In this document: positions 39,413-47,623 of the stretch, one piece after another | Layout of the letters: each line of letters begins with the position of its first letter | Numbering within the stretch: the first letter of the stretch is position 1 | Assembly: GCA_052379645.1 (NCBI GenBank) | Contig: JBQSYU010000005.1 | DNA length: 64,000 nucleotides | Reading direction: 5' to 3' (one strand) | From: Arthrobacter_H sp030452125 | Lineage (GTDB): Bacteria; Actinomycetota; Actinomycetes; Actinomycetales; Micrococcaceae | The notes under the pieces: model-generated | The model's database searches: none | Seen by the model: the letters and a program-made list of their open reading frames with translations, nothing else | Told to the model about the DNA's origin: nothing | Program-made: the position numbers and the translations under genes

Positions 39413-39984
39413 TGACTGAAACAGCAGTGAAGGTTCAGCCGCGCCTGAAGGCGAAGTACCGCTCCGAGGTCCGCGAAGCACTGCAGACCGAGTTCAGCTA
39501 CACGAACGTGATGCAGGTCCCGAACCTGGTCAAGGTCGTCGTGAACATGGGTGTCGGCGAGGCAGCCAAGGATTCCAAGATCATCGAAGGCGCCGTGCGC
39601 GACCTGACGGCCATCACCGGCCAGAAGCCGCTCGTGACCAAAGCCCGCAAGTCGATCGCACAGTTCAAGCTGCGCGAGGGAATGCCGATCGGCACCCACG
39701 CCACGCTGCGCAACGATCGCATGTGGGAATTCGTCGACCGCCTGGTGACGCTCTCCCTGCCCCGTATCCGCGACTTCCGCGGTCTGAACGGCAAGCAGTT
39801 CGACGGAAACGGCAACTACACCTTCGGTCTCACGGAACAGGCAATGTTCCACGAAATCGACCAGGACAAGGTTGACCGCGTCCGTGGCATGGACATCACC
39901 GTGGTGACCACCGCCAAGACCGACGAAGAAGGCCGCGCGCTGCTCAAGGCGCTGGGCTTCCCGTTCAGGACCGACGATAACTAG
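39412..39984 (+). CDS. rplE: 50S ribosomal protein L5
   Basis: A 190-residue L5 that binds 5S rRNA and contacts P-site tRNA. VNMGVGEAAKDSK and ITGQKPLVTKARKSIAQFKLREG are conserved. rpsN normally follows in many bacteria, but here the next gene is rpsH, 60 bp later. Confidence 0.97.
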   Translation: MTETAVKVQPRLKAKYRSEVREALQTEFSYTNVMQVPNLVKVVVNMGVGEAAKDSKIIEGAVRDLTAITGQKPLVTKARKSIAQFKLREGMPIGTHATLRNDRMWEFVDRLVTLSLPRIRDFRGLNGKQFDGNGNYTFGLTEQAMFHEIDQDKVDRVRGMDITVVTTAKTDEEGRALLKALGFPFRTDDN

Positions 39985-40044
39985 ATCAACTACGTTGCAG
40001 GTCCGCGGGAGCGGAAACCGTAGCGAGGAAGGGCCTCAGCCCAA

Positions 40045-40443
40045 ATGACAATGACAGATCCTGTCGCAGACATGCTGACTCGTCTGCGCAACGCGAACTC
40101 GGCATACCACGACACCGTGTCGATGCCGTCTTCCAAGCTGAAGGTGCGCGTTGCCCAGATCCTCAAGGCGGAAGGCTACATCGGCGACTTCGTCGAAGAG
40201 GCCGCCGAGGTAGGCAAAAACCTGACCATCAACCTGAAGTTCGGTCCGAGCCGTGAGCGTTCCATCGCTGGCGTCCGCCGCATTTCCAAGCCGGGCCTCC
40301 GCGTTTACGCGAAGTCCACCAACTTGCCGCATGTCCTTGGTGGACTCGGCATTGCCATCCTGTCCACGTCCTCGGGTCTTCTGACGGACCGCCAGGCAGC
40401 CAAGAAGGGTGTAGGTGGGGAAGTCCTCGCCTACGTCTGGTAA
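40045..40443 (+). CDS. rpsH: 30S ribosomal protein S8
   Basis: A 132-residue S8, primary binder of 16S rRNA and repressor of the spc operon in E. coli. It begins TMTDPVADMLTRLRNAN and ends with TDRQAAKKGVGGEVLAYVW. ATG 40045 is used; ATG 40051 is an alternative two codons later. Confidence 0.97.
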   Translation: MTMTDPVADMLTRLRNANSAYHDTVSMPSSKLKVRVAQILKAEGYIGDFVEEAAEVGKNLTINLKFGPSRERSIAGVRRISKPGLRVYAKSTNLPHVLGGLGIAILSTSSGLLTDRQAAKKGVGGEVLAYVW

Positions 40444-40461
40444 CGGGAAGGAAGAAGCACC

Positions 40462-40998
40462 ATGTCACGTATTGGACGACTTCCAATCACTATCCCTGCC
40501 GGCGTCGACCTGAAGGTCAACGGTTCCGAGATCTCCGTCAAGGGCACCAAGGGAGAGCTCAACTTCACCGTTGTCTCCCCGATCACGGTCGCCCTCGAGG
40601 ACAACGTCCTCACGGTGTCCCGTCCGGACGACGAGCGCGAATCGCGTTCGTTGCACGGCTTGACCCGCACGATGATCTCCAACCTGATCACCGGGGTCAC
40701 CGACGGCTACTCCAAGAAGCTGGAAATCCACGGCACCGGTTACCGCGTGCTGGCCAAGGGCGACAACCTGGAGTTCGCTCTGGGTTTCTCCCACCCGGTC
40801 CCCGTTGAAGCTCCGGAGGGCATCACGCTCGCCGTCGAGGGCAACAACAAGGTGATTGTCTCCGGTATCAACAAGCAGCAGGTTGGCGAAGTTGCAGCCA
40901 ACATCCGCAAGCTCCGTCGGCCGGATCCCTATAAGGGCAAGGGCATCCGCTATGAAGGCGAAGTTATCCGCCGCAAGGTCGGAAAGGCTGGTAAGTAA
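40462..40998 (+). CDS. rplF: 50S ribosomal protein L6
   Basis: A 178-residue L6 near the sarcin-ricin loop. It begins MSRIGRLPITIPAGVD and carries the C-terminal signature RRPDPYKGKGIRYEGEVIRRK. The start lies 18 bp after rpsH with GGAAGGAAG upstream. Confidence 0.97.
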   Translation: MSRIGRLPITIPAGVDLKVNGSEISVKGTKGELNFTVVSPITVALEDNVLTVSRPDDERESRSLHGLTRTMISNLITGVTDGYSKKLEIHGTGYRVLAKGDNLEFALGFSHPVPVEAPEGITLAVEGNNKVIVSGINKQQVGEVAANIRKLRRPDPYKGKGIRYEGEVIRRKVGKAGK

Positions 40999-41000
40999 AC

Positions 41001-41372
41001 ATGGCTCTTTCAATCAAGGGTAAGAGCAAGGCTGCAGCGCGCAGCCGTCGCCACCTGCGCGTGCGCAAGCGCGTCTCCGGATCGGGCCTGCGCCCGCGTC
41101 TGGTGGTCAACCGTTCGGCCCGCCACGTATTCGTCCAGGTCGTCGATGACACCCAGGGCATCACGATGGCATCCGGGTCGACGATGGAAGCGGATCTGCG
41201 CTCCTTCGACGGTGACAAGACCGCCAAGGCCAAGCGCGTTGGTGAACTGATCGCCGAGCGTGCCAAGGCCGCAGGCATCGATACCGTGGTCTTTGACCGC
41301 GGAGGCAATAGGTACCACGGCCGTGTGGCCGCGGTAGCGGACGGCGCGCGGGAAGGTGGGCTGGCACTGTGA
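41001..41372 (+). CDS. rplR: 50S ribosomal protein L18
   Basis: A 123-residue L18 that binds 5S rRNA. It includes RRHLRVRKRVSGSGLRPRLVVNRSARH and the C-terminal FDRGGNRYHGRVAAVADGAREGGL. The stop TGA overlaps the rpsE GTG. Confidence 0.97.
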   Translation: MALSIKGKSKAAARSRRHLRVRKRVSGSGLRPRLVVNRSARHVFVQVVDDTQGITMASGSTMEADLRSFDGDKTAKAKRVGELIAERAKAAGIDTVVFDRGGNRYHGRVAAVADGAREGGLAL

Positions 41373-42079
41373 GCGAAGCTACTAACGAGAAGGAAACTCA
41401 GGTGTCGGAAACCACTGAGGCAGCTGCGACCACGACGGAGAACACCTCCGCCGGACGTCGCAACGAAAAGAGCGGCGAAAAGGGCGGTCGTGGCGAAGGC
41501 CGTGGCCGTGGCGAGGGACGTGGCCGAGGCCGCGATTCCCGGGACAGCCGCAACGATGACAAGGACAAGTTCCTTGAGCGCGTGGTAGCTATCAACCGCG
41601 TGTCCAAGGTCGTCAAGGGCGGCCGCCGCTTCAGCTTCACCGCACTCGTTGTGGTGGGCGACGGCAACGGCATGGTCGGCGTCGGATACGGCAAGGCCAA
41701 GGAAGTTCCCGCGGCCATCGCCAAGGGCGTTGAAGAAGCCAAGAAGTCCTTCTTCCGCGTTCCCCGCGTCGGCACCACCATCCCGCACCTGGTGCTGGGT
41801 GAAGCCGCCGCCGGCGTCGTGCTCCTGCGTCCGGCTGCTCCGGGTACCGGTGTTATCGCCGGTGGTCCGGTGCGTGCCGTGCTCGAGTGCGCTGGTATCC
41901 ATGATGTTCTGTCGAAGTCCATGGGCTCCGCCAACCAGATCAACATCGTCCGCGGCACCGTCGCGGCGTTGAAGGCCCTGGAGGAGCCGGCCGCAGTTGC
42001 TGCGCGTCGTGGACTGCCGATGGACGAAGTCGTGCCGGCCCAGATGCTGCGCACGCTCAACCAGAAGGCAGGTGCGTAA
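41369..42079 (+). CDS. rpsE: 30S ribosomal protein S5 with Arg-Gly-rich N-terminal extension
   Basis: A 236-residue S5, involved in mRNA helicase activity and decoding fidelity. The core starts near residue 67 (DKFLERVVAINRVSKVVKGG) and ends normally. The first ~65 residues are an unusual extension: Thr/Glu-rich, then a low-complexity Arg-Gly-Glu tract (GRGEGRGRGEGRGRGR near residues 42-57). E. coli S5 is 167 residues. The GTG start overlaps the rplR stop; GTG 41402 is a possible later start, still leaving the tract intact. Confidence 0.95.
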   Translation: MSEATNEKETQVSETTEAAATTTENTSAGRRNEKSGEKGGRGEGRGRGEGRGRGRDSRDSRNDDKDKFLERVVAINRVSKVVKGGRRFSFTALVVVGDGNGMVGVGYGKAKEVPAAIAKGVEEAKKSFFRVPRVGTTIPHLVLGEAAAGVVLLRPAAPGTGVIAGGPVRAVLECAGIHDVLSKSMGSANQINIVRGTVAALKALEEPAAVAARRGLPMDEVVPAQMLRTLNQKAGA

Positions 42080-42082
42080 GCT

Positions 42083-42289
42083 GTGGCGAAGAACATTGTC
42101 GCGAGCAACGCGAAGCTGGTAATCACCCAGACCAAGTCCGTCATCGGCGGCAAGCAGAACCAGCGTGACACCTTGCGGTCACTCGGACTGAAGCGTATGC
42201 ACCACACCGTGGTCCGCGACGCGGATGCCGTGACCGTAGGCATGGTCAACAAGGTTCAGCACCTCGTGAAGGTTGAGGAGGCGAAGTAA
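42083..42289 (+). CDS. rpmD: 50S ribosomal protein L30
   Basis: A 68-residue L30. The chain has KLVITQTKSVIGGKQNQRDTLRSLGLKRM, the family pattern. The start is GTG 42083, three bases after the rpsE stop. rplO follows two bases after its stop. Confidence 0.95.
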   Translation: MAKNIVASNAKLVITQTKSVIGGKQNQRDTLRSLGLKRMHHTVVRDADAVTVGMVNKVQHLVKVEEAK

Positions 42290-42291
42290 TC

Positions 42292-42747
42292 ATGGCCAGT
42301 AACGAAAAGTCACTGAAGGTACACCACCTGCGTCCGGCCGAAGGCGCCAAGACCACCAAGACCCGTGTGGGTCGCGGTGAGGCGTCCAAGGGCAAGACCG
42401 CAGGCCGTGGCATGAAGGGCACCAAGGCCCGCTACCAGGTCAAGGCAGGCTTCGCAGGCGGGCAGCTTCCGCTGCACATGCGCCTGCCGAAGCTGCGCGG
42501 CTTCAAGAACCCGTTCCGGGTCGAGTACCAGGTCGTGAACCTGGACAAGATCTCGGAGCTGTTCCCCGAAGGCGGCGACGTCACCGTCGAGAACCTGGTC
42601 GAGAAGGGCGCGGTGCGCAAGAACCAGCCCGTCAAGGTCCTGGGCTCGGGCGACATCACCGTGAAGGTGAACGTCAAGGCCGATGCCTTCTCGGCATCAG
42701 CCGCGGATAAGATCGCTGCCGCCGGCGGCTCGGTGGCCTCGCTCTAA
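42292..42747 (+). CDS. rplO: 50S ribosomal protein L15
   Basis: A 151-residue L15, a late assembly protein. The N-terminal VHHLRPAEGAKTTKTRVGRGEASKGKTAGRGMKG is glycine- and lysine-rich as usual, and the C-terminal KVNVKADAFSASAADKIAAAGG fits. It ends this transcription block: a hairpin terminator follows and secY has its own promoter. Confidence 0.97.
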   Translation: MASNEKSLKVHHLRPAEGAKTTKTRVGRGEASKGKTAGRGMKGTKARYQVKAGFAGGQLPLHMRLPKLRGFKNPFRVEYQVVNLDKISELFPEGGDVTVENLVEKGAVRKNQPVKVLGSGDITVKVNVKADAFSASAADKIAAAGGSVASL

Positions 42748-42774
42748 GGTCCCGATGCAAGCACGGCACAGCTG

Positions 42775-42820
42775 AAAGGTCCCCAACGCCCGGGCAGGTC
42801 CCGGCGCGCTGGGGACCTTT
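42775..42820 (+). terminator. Terminator between rplO and secY
   Basis: A 15-bp stem with one mismatch (42775-42789 with 42806-42820), a partly structured loop and a 3' arm ending ACCTTT. It separates the ribosomal genes from secY-adk. Confidence 0.8.
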
Positions 42821-42914
42821 CGCATCCCGCCCCACGGAATGATGGGAGAACCCCACCACCTGCCGGGCACCTAGTTCCGGGGCCACCTCACGGTGGAACC
42901 GGCAGTCCCACTGC

Positions 42915-42942
42915 TTCGAACAGTCCCGACAACCGGTAGACT
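42915..42942 (+). promoter_or_regulatory. secY: Promoter of secY-adk
   Basis: TTCGAA (42915-42920) and TAGACT (42937-42942) are 16 bp apart, after the rplO terminator and 53 bp before the secY TTG start. Confidence 0.5.
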
Positions 42943-42994
42943 CTCAGAAGTCCATTACGGCATCAGGCCGAAACCACACCTTTCAGGAGGACGC

Positions 42995-44299
42995 TTGCTC
43001 AGCGCCATTGCCCGGGTCTTCCGGACGCCTGACCTGCGACGTAAGTTGCTGTTCACGCTCAGCATCATTGCCATCTACCGTCTCGGCGTCTACATTCCCG
43101 CGCCAGGGGTCGACTACGGCAACGTCCAACAATGCCTTGAAATGGGCGATACGTCCGGGGGGCTCTACCAGTTCGTGAACCTCTTCAGTGGCGGCGCCCT
43201 GTTGCAGGTGTCGATCTTCGCCCTCGGGATCATGCCCTACATCACGGCCTCCATCATCGTGCAGCTGCTGCGGGTGGTCATTCCCCGCTTCGAGGACCTC
43301 CATAAGGAAGGTGCTGCCGGCCAGGCGACGCTGACCCAGTACACCCGTTACCTCACGATCGCCCTGGGGCTGTTGCAGGCGACGACACTGGTGTCACTGG
43401 CCCGCAGCGGGAACCTCTTCCAGGGGTGTCAGCTGCCGATCGTCCCCGATCAGAGCATCGTGCACATCCTGCTCATGGTCATCGTGCTGACCGCCGGTAC
43501 GGGCATGATCATGTGGCTCGGCGAACTGGTGACCGAAAAGGGCGTCGGCAACGGCATGTCCATCCTGATCTTCGTGTCGATCGCCTCGGGCTTCCCCTCC
43601 TCGATGGGCTCCATCGCCGCCACCCAGGGCTGGGGCGTCTTCACCGGCGTCATCATCATCGGGCTCTGCGTCGTGGCCCTGGTGGTCTTCGTCGAGTTGT
43701 CCCAGCGCCGTGTTCCGGTGCAGTACGCCAAACGCATGGTCGGTCGACGCACCGTCGGTGGCAGCTCGACGTACATTCCGATCAAGGTCAACATGGCCGG
43801 CGTGATCCCGGTGATCTTCTCCTCGTCAATGTTGGCACTGCCGCAGATGCTCATCCAGTTCAACATGAACCCCGACGGTTCACTGCCGGGCTGGGCGGCC
43901 TGGATCCAAGCCAACTTCAGCGGCAGCAGCCCGCTGTACATGCTGGTCTACCTGCTTCTGACCATATTCTTCACCTACTTCTATGTCGCGATCACGTTCA
44001 ACCCGATCGAGGTCTCCGACAACATGAAGAAGTACGGTGGATTCATTCCGGGGATCCGCGCCGGCAAGCCCACGGCGGACTACCTGTCCTACGTGCTCAG
44101 CCGCATCACCTTCCCCGGAGCCATCTATCTTGGCCTGATCGCCTTGACCCCACTGATTGCCTTCGTCCTGATCAAGGCCGATCAGAACTTCCCGTTCGGT
44201 GGCGTCTCGGTCCTCATCATGGTTGGTGTGGGACTGGAAACGGTTAAGCAAATCAACGCCCAGATGCAACAGCGACACTACGAAGGACTACTGCGATGA
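42995..44299 (+). CDS. secY: Preprotein translocase subunit SecY
   Basis: A 434-residue channel protein with ten membrane helices. It begins with an amphipathic cytoplasmic stretch LSAIARVFRTPDLRRKLLFTL and contains the plug/TM2 region with YIPAPGVDY and LFSGGALLQVSIFALGIMPYITASI. TTG 42995 is chosen because CAGGAGG lies five bases upstream; the frame opens 34 codons earlier with no homology. The stop overlaps the adk ATG (ATGA). Confidence 0.96.
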   Translation: MLSAIARVFRTPDLRRKLLFTLSIIAIYRLGVYIPAPGVDYGNVQQCLEMGDTSGGLYQFVNLFSGGALLQVSIFALGIMPYITASIIVQLLRVVIPRFEDLHKEGAAGQATLTQYTRYLTIALGLLQATTLVSLARSGNLFQGCQLPIVPDQSIVHILLMVIVLTAGTGMIMWLGELVTEKGVGNGMSILIFVSIASGFPSSMGSIAATQGWGVFTGVIIIGLCVVALVVFVELSQRRVPVQYAKRMVGRRTVGGSSTYIPIKVNMAGVIPVIFSSSMLALPQMLIQFNMNPDGSLPGWAAWIQANFSGSSPLYMLVYLLLTIFFTYFYVAITFNPIEVSDNMKKYGGFIPGIRAGKPTADYLSYVLSRITFPGAIYLGLIALTPLIAFVLIKADQNFPFGGVSVLIMVGVGLETVKQINAQMQQRHYEGLLR

Positions 44300-44871
44300 C
44301 CAGACTCTTGATCATTGGCCCGCCAGGTTCGGGCAAAGGAACGCAGGCAGCACGGATCACGGAGCAGTTGGGGATCGTCGCGATCTCCACGGGCGACATC
44401 TTCCGTGCCAACGTCAAGGGCGGGACCCCCCTGGGTCTCGAAGCCAAGCAGTACATGGATGCCGGCGACTACGTCCCCGATTCGGTCACCAACCGCATGG
44501 TGCGCGACCGGCTCCAGCAGGATGATGTCGCCGAGGGCTTCCTCCTGGATGGCTACCCGCGCACCGCGGCCCAGGTGGACGAGCTCGACGCGATCCTGCA
44601 GGAAAACAACACCGCGCTCGATGTCGTGCTCCAGCTGACCGCCGATTCCGAGGAGCTCGTGGCCCGGCTGCTCAAGCGGGCCGAGGTCGAAGGCCGGGCG
44701 GATGACTCCGAGGACGTGATCCGCCACCGCCTGGACGTCTACGAGAAGCAGACCCAGGTCGTGGTCGACCGTTACCTCGAACGGGGTATCGTCCGCCACG
44801 TCGACGGGCTGGGCGACATCGACGAGGTCACCAACCGTGTGATGAGCGCCCTCGAAGGCGACGCGTCCTAA
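44296..44871 (+). CDS. adk: Adenylate kinase
   Basis: A 191-residue enzyme that interconverts ATP, ADP and AMP. The P-loop GPPGSGKGTQA is at residues 8-18, followed by STGDIFR and the LLDGYPRTAAQVDEL segment. The LID domain is the short actinobacterial form without the zinc-finger cysteines. Overlap with secY indicates coupled translation. Confidence 0.96.
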   Translation: MTRLLIIGPPGSGKGTQAARITEQLGIVAISTGDIFRANVKGGTPLGLEAKQYMDAGDYVPDSVTNRMVRDRLQQDDVAEGFLLDGYPRTAAQVDELDAILQENNTALDVVLQLTADSEELVARLLKRAEVEGRADDSEDVIRHRLDVYEKQTQVVVDRYLERGIVRHVDGLGDIDEVTNRVMSALEGDAS

Positions 44872-44888
44872 CGTCACCCGCCTGAACC

Positions 44889-44930
44889 GACGGCCGCTCC
44901 ACGTGATCTCTCTCGCGTGGGGCGGCCGTC
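44889..44930 (+). terminator. Hairpin after adk
   Basis: A 15-bp stem with one T-G pair (44889-44903 with 44916-44930) and a twelve-base loop, followed by GCGGCATTTC. Possible partial terminator before map. Confidence 0.55.
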
Positions 44931-44996
44931 GCGGCATTTCAGGGGTGTTTACCGAGAAGCACCCCGCAGATGAACAACGAAACAAAGGAACACCGC

Positions 44997-45827
44997 ATGG
45001 CATTCGGCCAGCCCAAGATCGAGTACAAGTCCAACGCACAGATCCGCAAAATGAGAGAAGCCGGACTGGTGCTGGCCGAAGCGTTGGACACCGTGGTTGA
45101 CGCCGCACGTATCGGGACCACGACGGCAGAACTCGATGCGCTCTTCGAAGGGGTGCTGGAACGTCACGGGGCCACCTCGAACTTCAAGGGCTACTATGGG
45201 TTCCCTGCCACGATCTGCGCTTCGGTGAACGATCAGGTCGTTCACGGGTTCCCCTCCGACTACGTACTCGCCGATGGGGACGTTCTGAAAATTGATGGTG
45301 GGGCCATCATCGATGGCTGGCATTCAGACTCCGCGCGGACCATTTTGGTGGGTACTCCTGACCCCGCCGACCAGCGGCTCTCCGATGTCACCGAGCAAGC
45401 CATGTGGCGGGGAATCGCCGCCCTGGCCAACGCACGATTCGTTGGCGCCATCGGAGAAGCCATCGACGACTACGTCAGTTCCGTCGAAGGTGAGCCGTTG
45501 GGGATTCTGGAGGATTATGTCGGCCACGGCATTGGCACGGAGATGCACCAGGCCCCGGACGTGCTCAACTACCGGTCCGGGGACCGCGGCGCACGGGTAA
45601 AGCCGGGCATGTGCCTGGCCATTGAGCCGATGTTGGTCCGCGGGGGCATCGAAACCCGCACGTTGGATGATGACTGGACGGTCGTGACCACCGACGGGTC
45701 GAGAGCCTCGCAGTGGGAACATTCGGTGGCGGTACACCTCGGAGGGATCTGGGTACTGTCAGCGCACGACGGCGGTGCGGCCGGCCTGGCACCGTTCGGG
45801 ATCACCCCGGCACCGCTCCAGGACTAG
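44997..45827 (+). CDS. map: Methionine aminopeptidase type I
   Basis: A 276-residue metallopeptidase that removes N-terminal Met from nascent chains. Metal ligands are visible: Asp in LKIDGGAIIDGW and Asp in HSDSARTI, His in GHGIGTEMHQAP, Glu in LAIEPML and Glu in WEHSVAVH. ATG 44997 is chosen because AAAGGAA precedes it; the frame opens nine codons earlier. The order secY-adk-map-infA is conserved. Confidence 0.95.
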   Translation: MAFGQPKIEYKSNAQIRKMREAGLVLAEALDTVVDAARIGTTTAELDALFEGVLERHGATSNFKGYYGFPATICASVNDQVVHGFPSDYVLADGDVLKIDGGAIIDGWHSDSARTILVGTPDPADQRLSDVTEQAMWRGIAALANARFVGAIGEAIDDYVSSVEGEPLGILEDYVGHGIGTEMHQAPDVLNYRSGDRGARVKPGMCLAIEPMLVRGGIETRTLDDDWTVVTTDGSRASQWEHSVAVHLGGIWVLSAHDGGAAGLAPFGITPAPLQD

Positions 45828-45956
45828 GTGCCGCGGCAGAAGAAAGGTCCCCGTCGAGGAGCATTACCACTCTTCCGGCAGGTGCGCAGTGATCAAACCG
45901 GGGATTTCGCATATTGGGTTCCAGAGCGTAGGATTATTTGTTGGTTGTCTCTACGT

Positions 45957-45986
45957 TTGTGCCCAAAAAACACGCGGTCTTATGCT
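45957..45986 (+). promoter_or_regulatory. infA: Candidate infA promoter
   Basis: TTGTGC (45957-45962) and TATGCT (45981-45986) are spaced 18 bp apart in the map-infA gap, about 80 bp before infA. TAGGAT at 45929 is an alternative -10. Assignment is tentative. Confidence 0.4.
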
Positions 45987-46066
45987 GCTGTCGGGCACGG
46001 GCGCTCGTCAGCCACGAACATACACGTCGGAAGCGTCAGCGACCGGCACAAACGTTAGCGGAGGAT

Positions 46067-46288
46067 ATGGCCAAGAAAGAGGGTGTCATCGAGGTAGAAG
46101 GCGCCGTGTCAGAAGCACTGCCCAACGCGATGTTCCGCGTTGAGCTGCCGAATGGACACGTGGTACTTGCCACTATCTCGGGAAAGATGCGTCAGCACTA
46201 CATTCGAATCCTTCCTGAGGATCGCGTAGTGGTGGAACTCAGCCCGTACGACCTCAATCGCGGACGCATCGTCTACCGCTACAAGTAG
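46067..46288 (+). CDS. infA: Translation initiation factor IF-1
   Basis: A 73-residue OB-fold protein that blocks the ribosomal A site during initiation. It begins MAKKEGVIEVEGAVSEALP and contains VLATISGKMRQHYIRILPEDRVVVELSPYDL; length is normal. ATG 46067 has GCGGAGG upstream. Confidence 0.98.
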   Translation: MAKKEGVIEVEGAVSEALPNAMFRVELPNGHVVLATISGKMRQHYIRILPEDRVVVELSPYDLNRGRIVYRYK

Positions 46289-46367
46289 GGACTTCCGTCC
46301 TCCCGGTCTTCCGGGGGAGCGAAGGTCGTTATCGTTCCACTGAAACCGCAACCGCAAAGGAAATACC

Positions 46368-46481
46368 GTGAAGGTTCACCCTAGCGTGAAGCCGATCTGC
46401 GAGCAGTGCAAGGTGATTCGCCGTAATGGGCGGGTCATGGTGATCTGCGCAAATCCACGCCACAAGCAGCGTCAGGGCTAA
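46368..46481 (+). CDS. rpmJ: 50S ribosomal protein L36
   Basis: A 37-residue zinc-ribbon L36. The chain reads from GTG 46368 as KVHPSVKPIC onward, with a C-x2-C pair at residues 11 and 14, Cys27 and His32, so it is the zinc-binding (C+) form. It lies between infA and rpsM, the standard place, and overlaps nothing. AAAGGAAATACC supplies the ribosome-binding site. Confidence 0.96.
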   Translation: MKVHPSVKPICEQCKVIRRNGRVMVICANPRHKQRQG

Positions 46482-46638
46482 GTCTCCTTCGGGAATCTCA
46501 ACCTGCGCGTAGTAATCGAATATCGGCAGTACGGCGTCCATTACGCGGGACGCATACCCCCGGGCACGGAGGCCGGGGACCTGGAAACGGGATGTGCTGC
46601 CTCCAGACCTCCGAAAATCATGTAAGGAAGACACCAAT

Positions 46639-47013
46639 ATGGCTCGTCTTGCAGGCGTAGACATCCCGCGCGAAAAGCGTGTTGTCATTGCGCTGACATA
46701 CATCTACGGCGTGGGTAGAACCCGTGCAGAACAAACTATTGCCGAGACCGGGATCACCCCGGAAACTCGTGTGAAGGACCTCAGTGACGACCAGCTGTTG
46801 CAGCTGCGCGACTACGTTGAGGGCAACTTCAAGGTCGAGGGCGATCTCCGCCGCGAAGTTTCGGCCGACATCCGCCGCAAGGTAGAGATCGGCTCCTACG
46901 AGGGCATTCGCCACCGCAAGGGCCTGCCGGTCCGCGGACAGCGCACCAAGACCAACGCTCGCACCCGCAAGGGCCCGAAGCGCACCGTCGCCGGTAAGAA
47001 GAAGACCCGCTAA
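46639..47013 (+). CDS. rpsM: 30S ribosomal protein S13
   Basis: A 124-residue S13 at the 30S head, contacting P-site tRNA. It begins MARLAGVDIPREKRVVIALTYIYGVG and ends with the Arg/Lys-rich GQRTKTNARTRKGPKRTVAGKKK tail. ATG 46639 has TAAGGAAG upstream; the frame opens fifteen codons earlier. The 157-bp gap before it contains no recognised gene. Confidence 0.97.
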   Translation: MARLAGVDIPREKRVVIALTYIYGVGRTRAEQTIAETGITPETRVKDLSDDQLLQLRDYVEGNFKVEGDLRREVSADIRRKVEIGSYEGIRHRKGLPVRGQRTKTNARTRKGPKRTVAGKKKTR

Positions 47014-47050
47014 ACAGCGGTCCCAGCCAAATACTTCGTAGGAGTTAGCA

Positions 47051-47452
47051 ATGCCCCCAAAGACTCGTGGAGCGGTCCGCAAGCCGCGTCGCAAGGACAA
47101 GAAGAACATCGCGCTTGGTCAGGCGCACATCAAGAGCACCTTCAACAACACCATCGTGTCCATCACGGACCCGACCGGTGCCGTCATCTCGTGGGCCTCG
47201 GCCGGCGAGGTCGGATTCAAGGGTTCACGCAAGTCGACCCCGTACGCCGCGCAGATGGCAGCCGAGTCGGCCGCCAAGCGTGCCCAGGAACACGGCATGA
47301 AGAAGGTCGACGTGTTCGTTAAGGGACCGGGTTCGGGTCGCGAAACCGCCATCCGCTCACTGCAGGCCACCGGCCTCGAAGTGGGATCCATCCAGGATGT
47401 TTCCCCGAGCGCCCATAACGGTTGCCGCCCGTCGAAGCGCCGCCGCGTCTAG
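47051..47452 (+). CDS. rpsK: 30S ribosomal protein S11
   Basis: A 133-residue S11 of the platform. It has IALGQAHIKSTFNNTIVSITDPTG and the C-terminal VSPSAHNGCRPSKRRRV. It lies 37 bp after rpsM. rpsD, which often follows in alpha operons, is absent here; rpoA comes next. Confidence 0.97.
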   Translation: MPPKTRGAVRKPRRKDKKNIALGQAHIKSTFNNTIVSITDPTGAVISWASAGEVGFKGSRKSTPYAAQMAAESAAKRAQEHGMKKVDVFVKGPGSGRETAIRSLQATGLEVGSIQDVSPSAHNGCRPSKRRRV

Positions 47453-47474
47453 TTTGACCCAGTTATAGGCCTGT

Positions 47475-47511
47475 GCCGCCGTCGTCTCCGTATTCCGGGG
47501 ACGACGGCGGC
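47475..47511 (+). terminator. Hairpin between rpsK and rpoA
   Basis: A 16-bp stem with one T-G pair (47475-47490 with 47496-47511) and a TATTC loop. No U-tract, so probably partial termination or mRNA processing between rpsK and rpoA. Confidence 0.55.
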
Positions 47512-47623
47512 GCGCGCCAACTGCGGATCATTCGCCCGATCTAGACGGACGCCTGACGGCAGACGTCGTTTCCACCCACATGTGTTGCGTCATATAGCGG
47601 ATGCTCGCTGAAAGGAAATGTAA

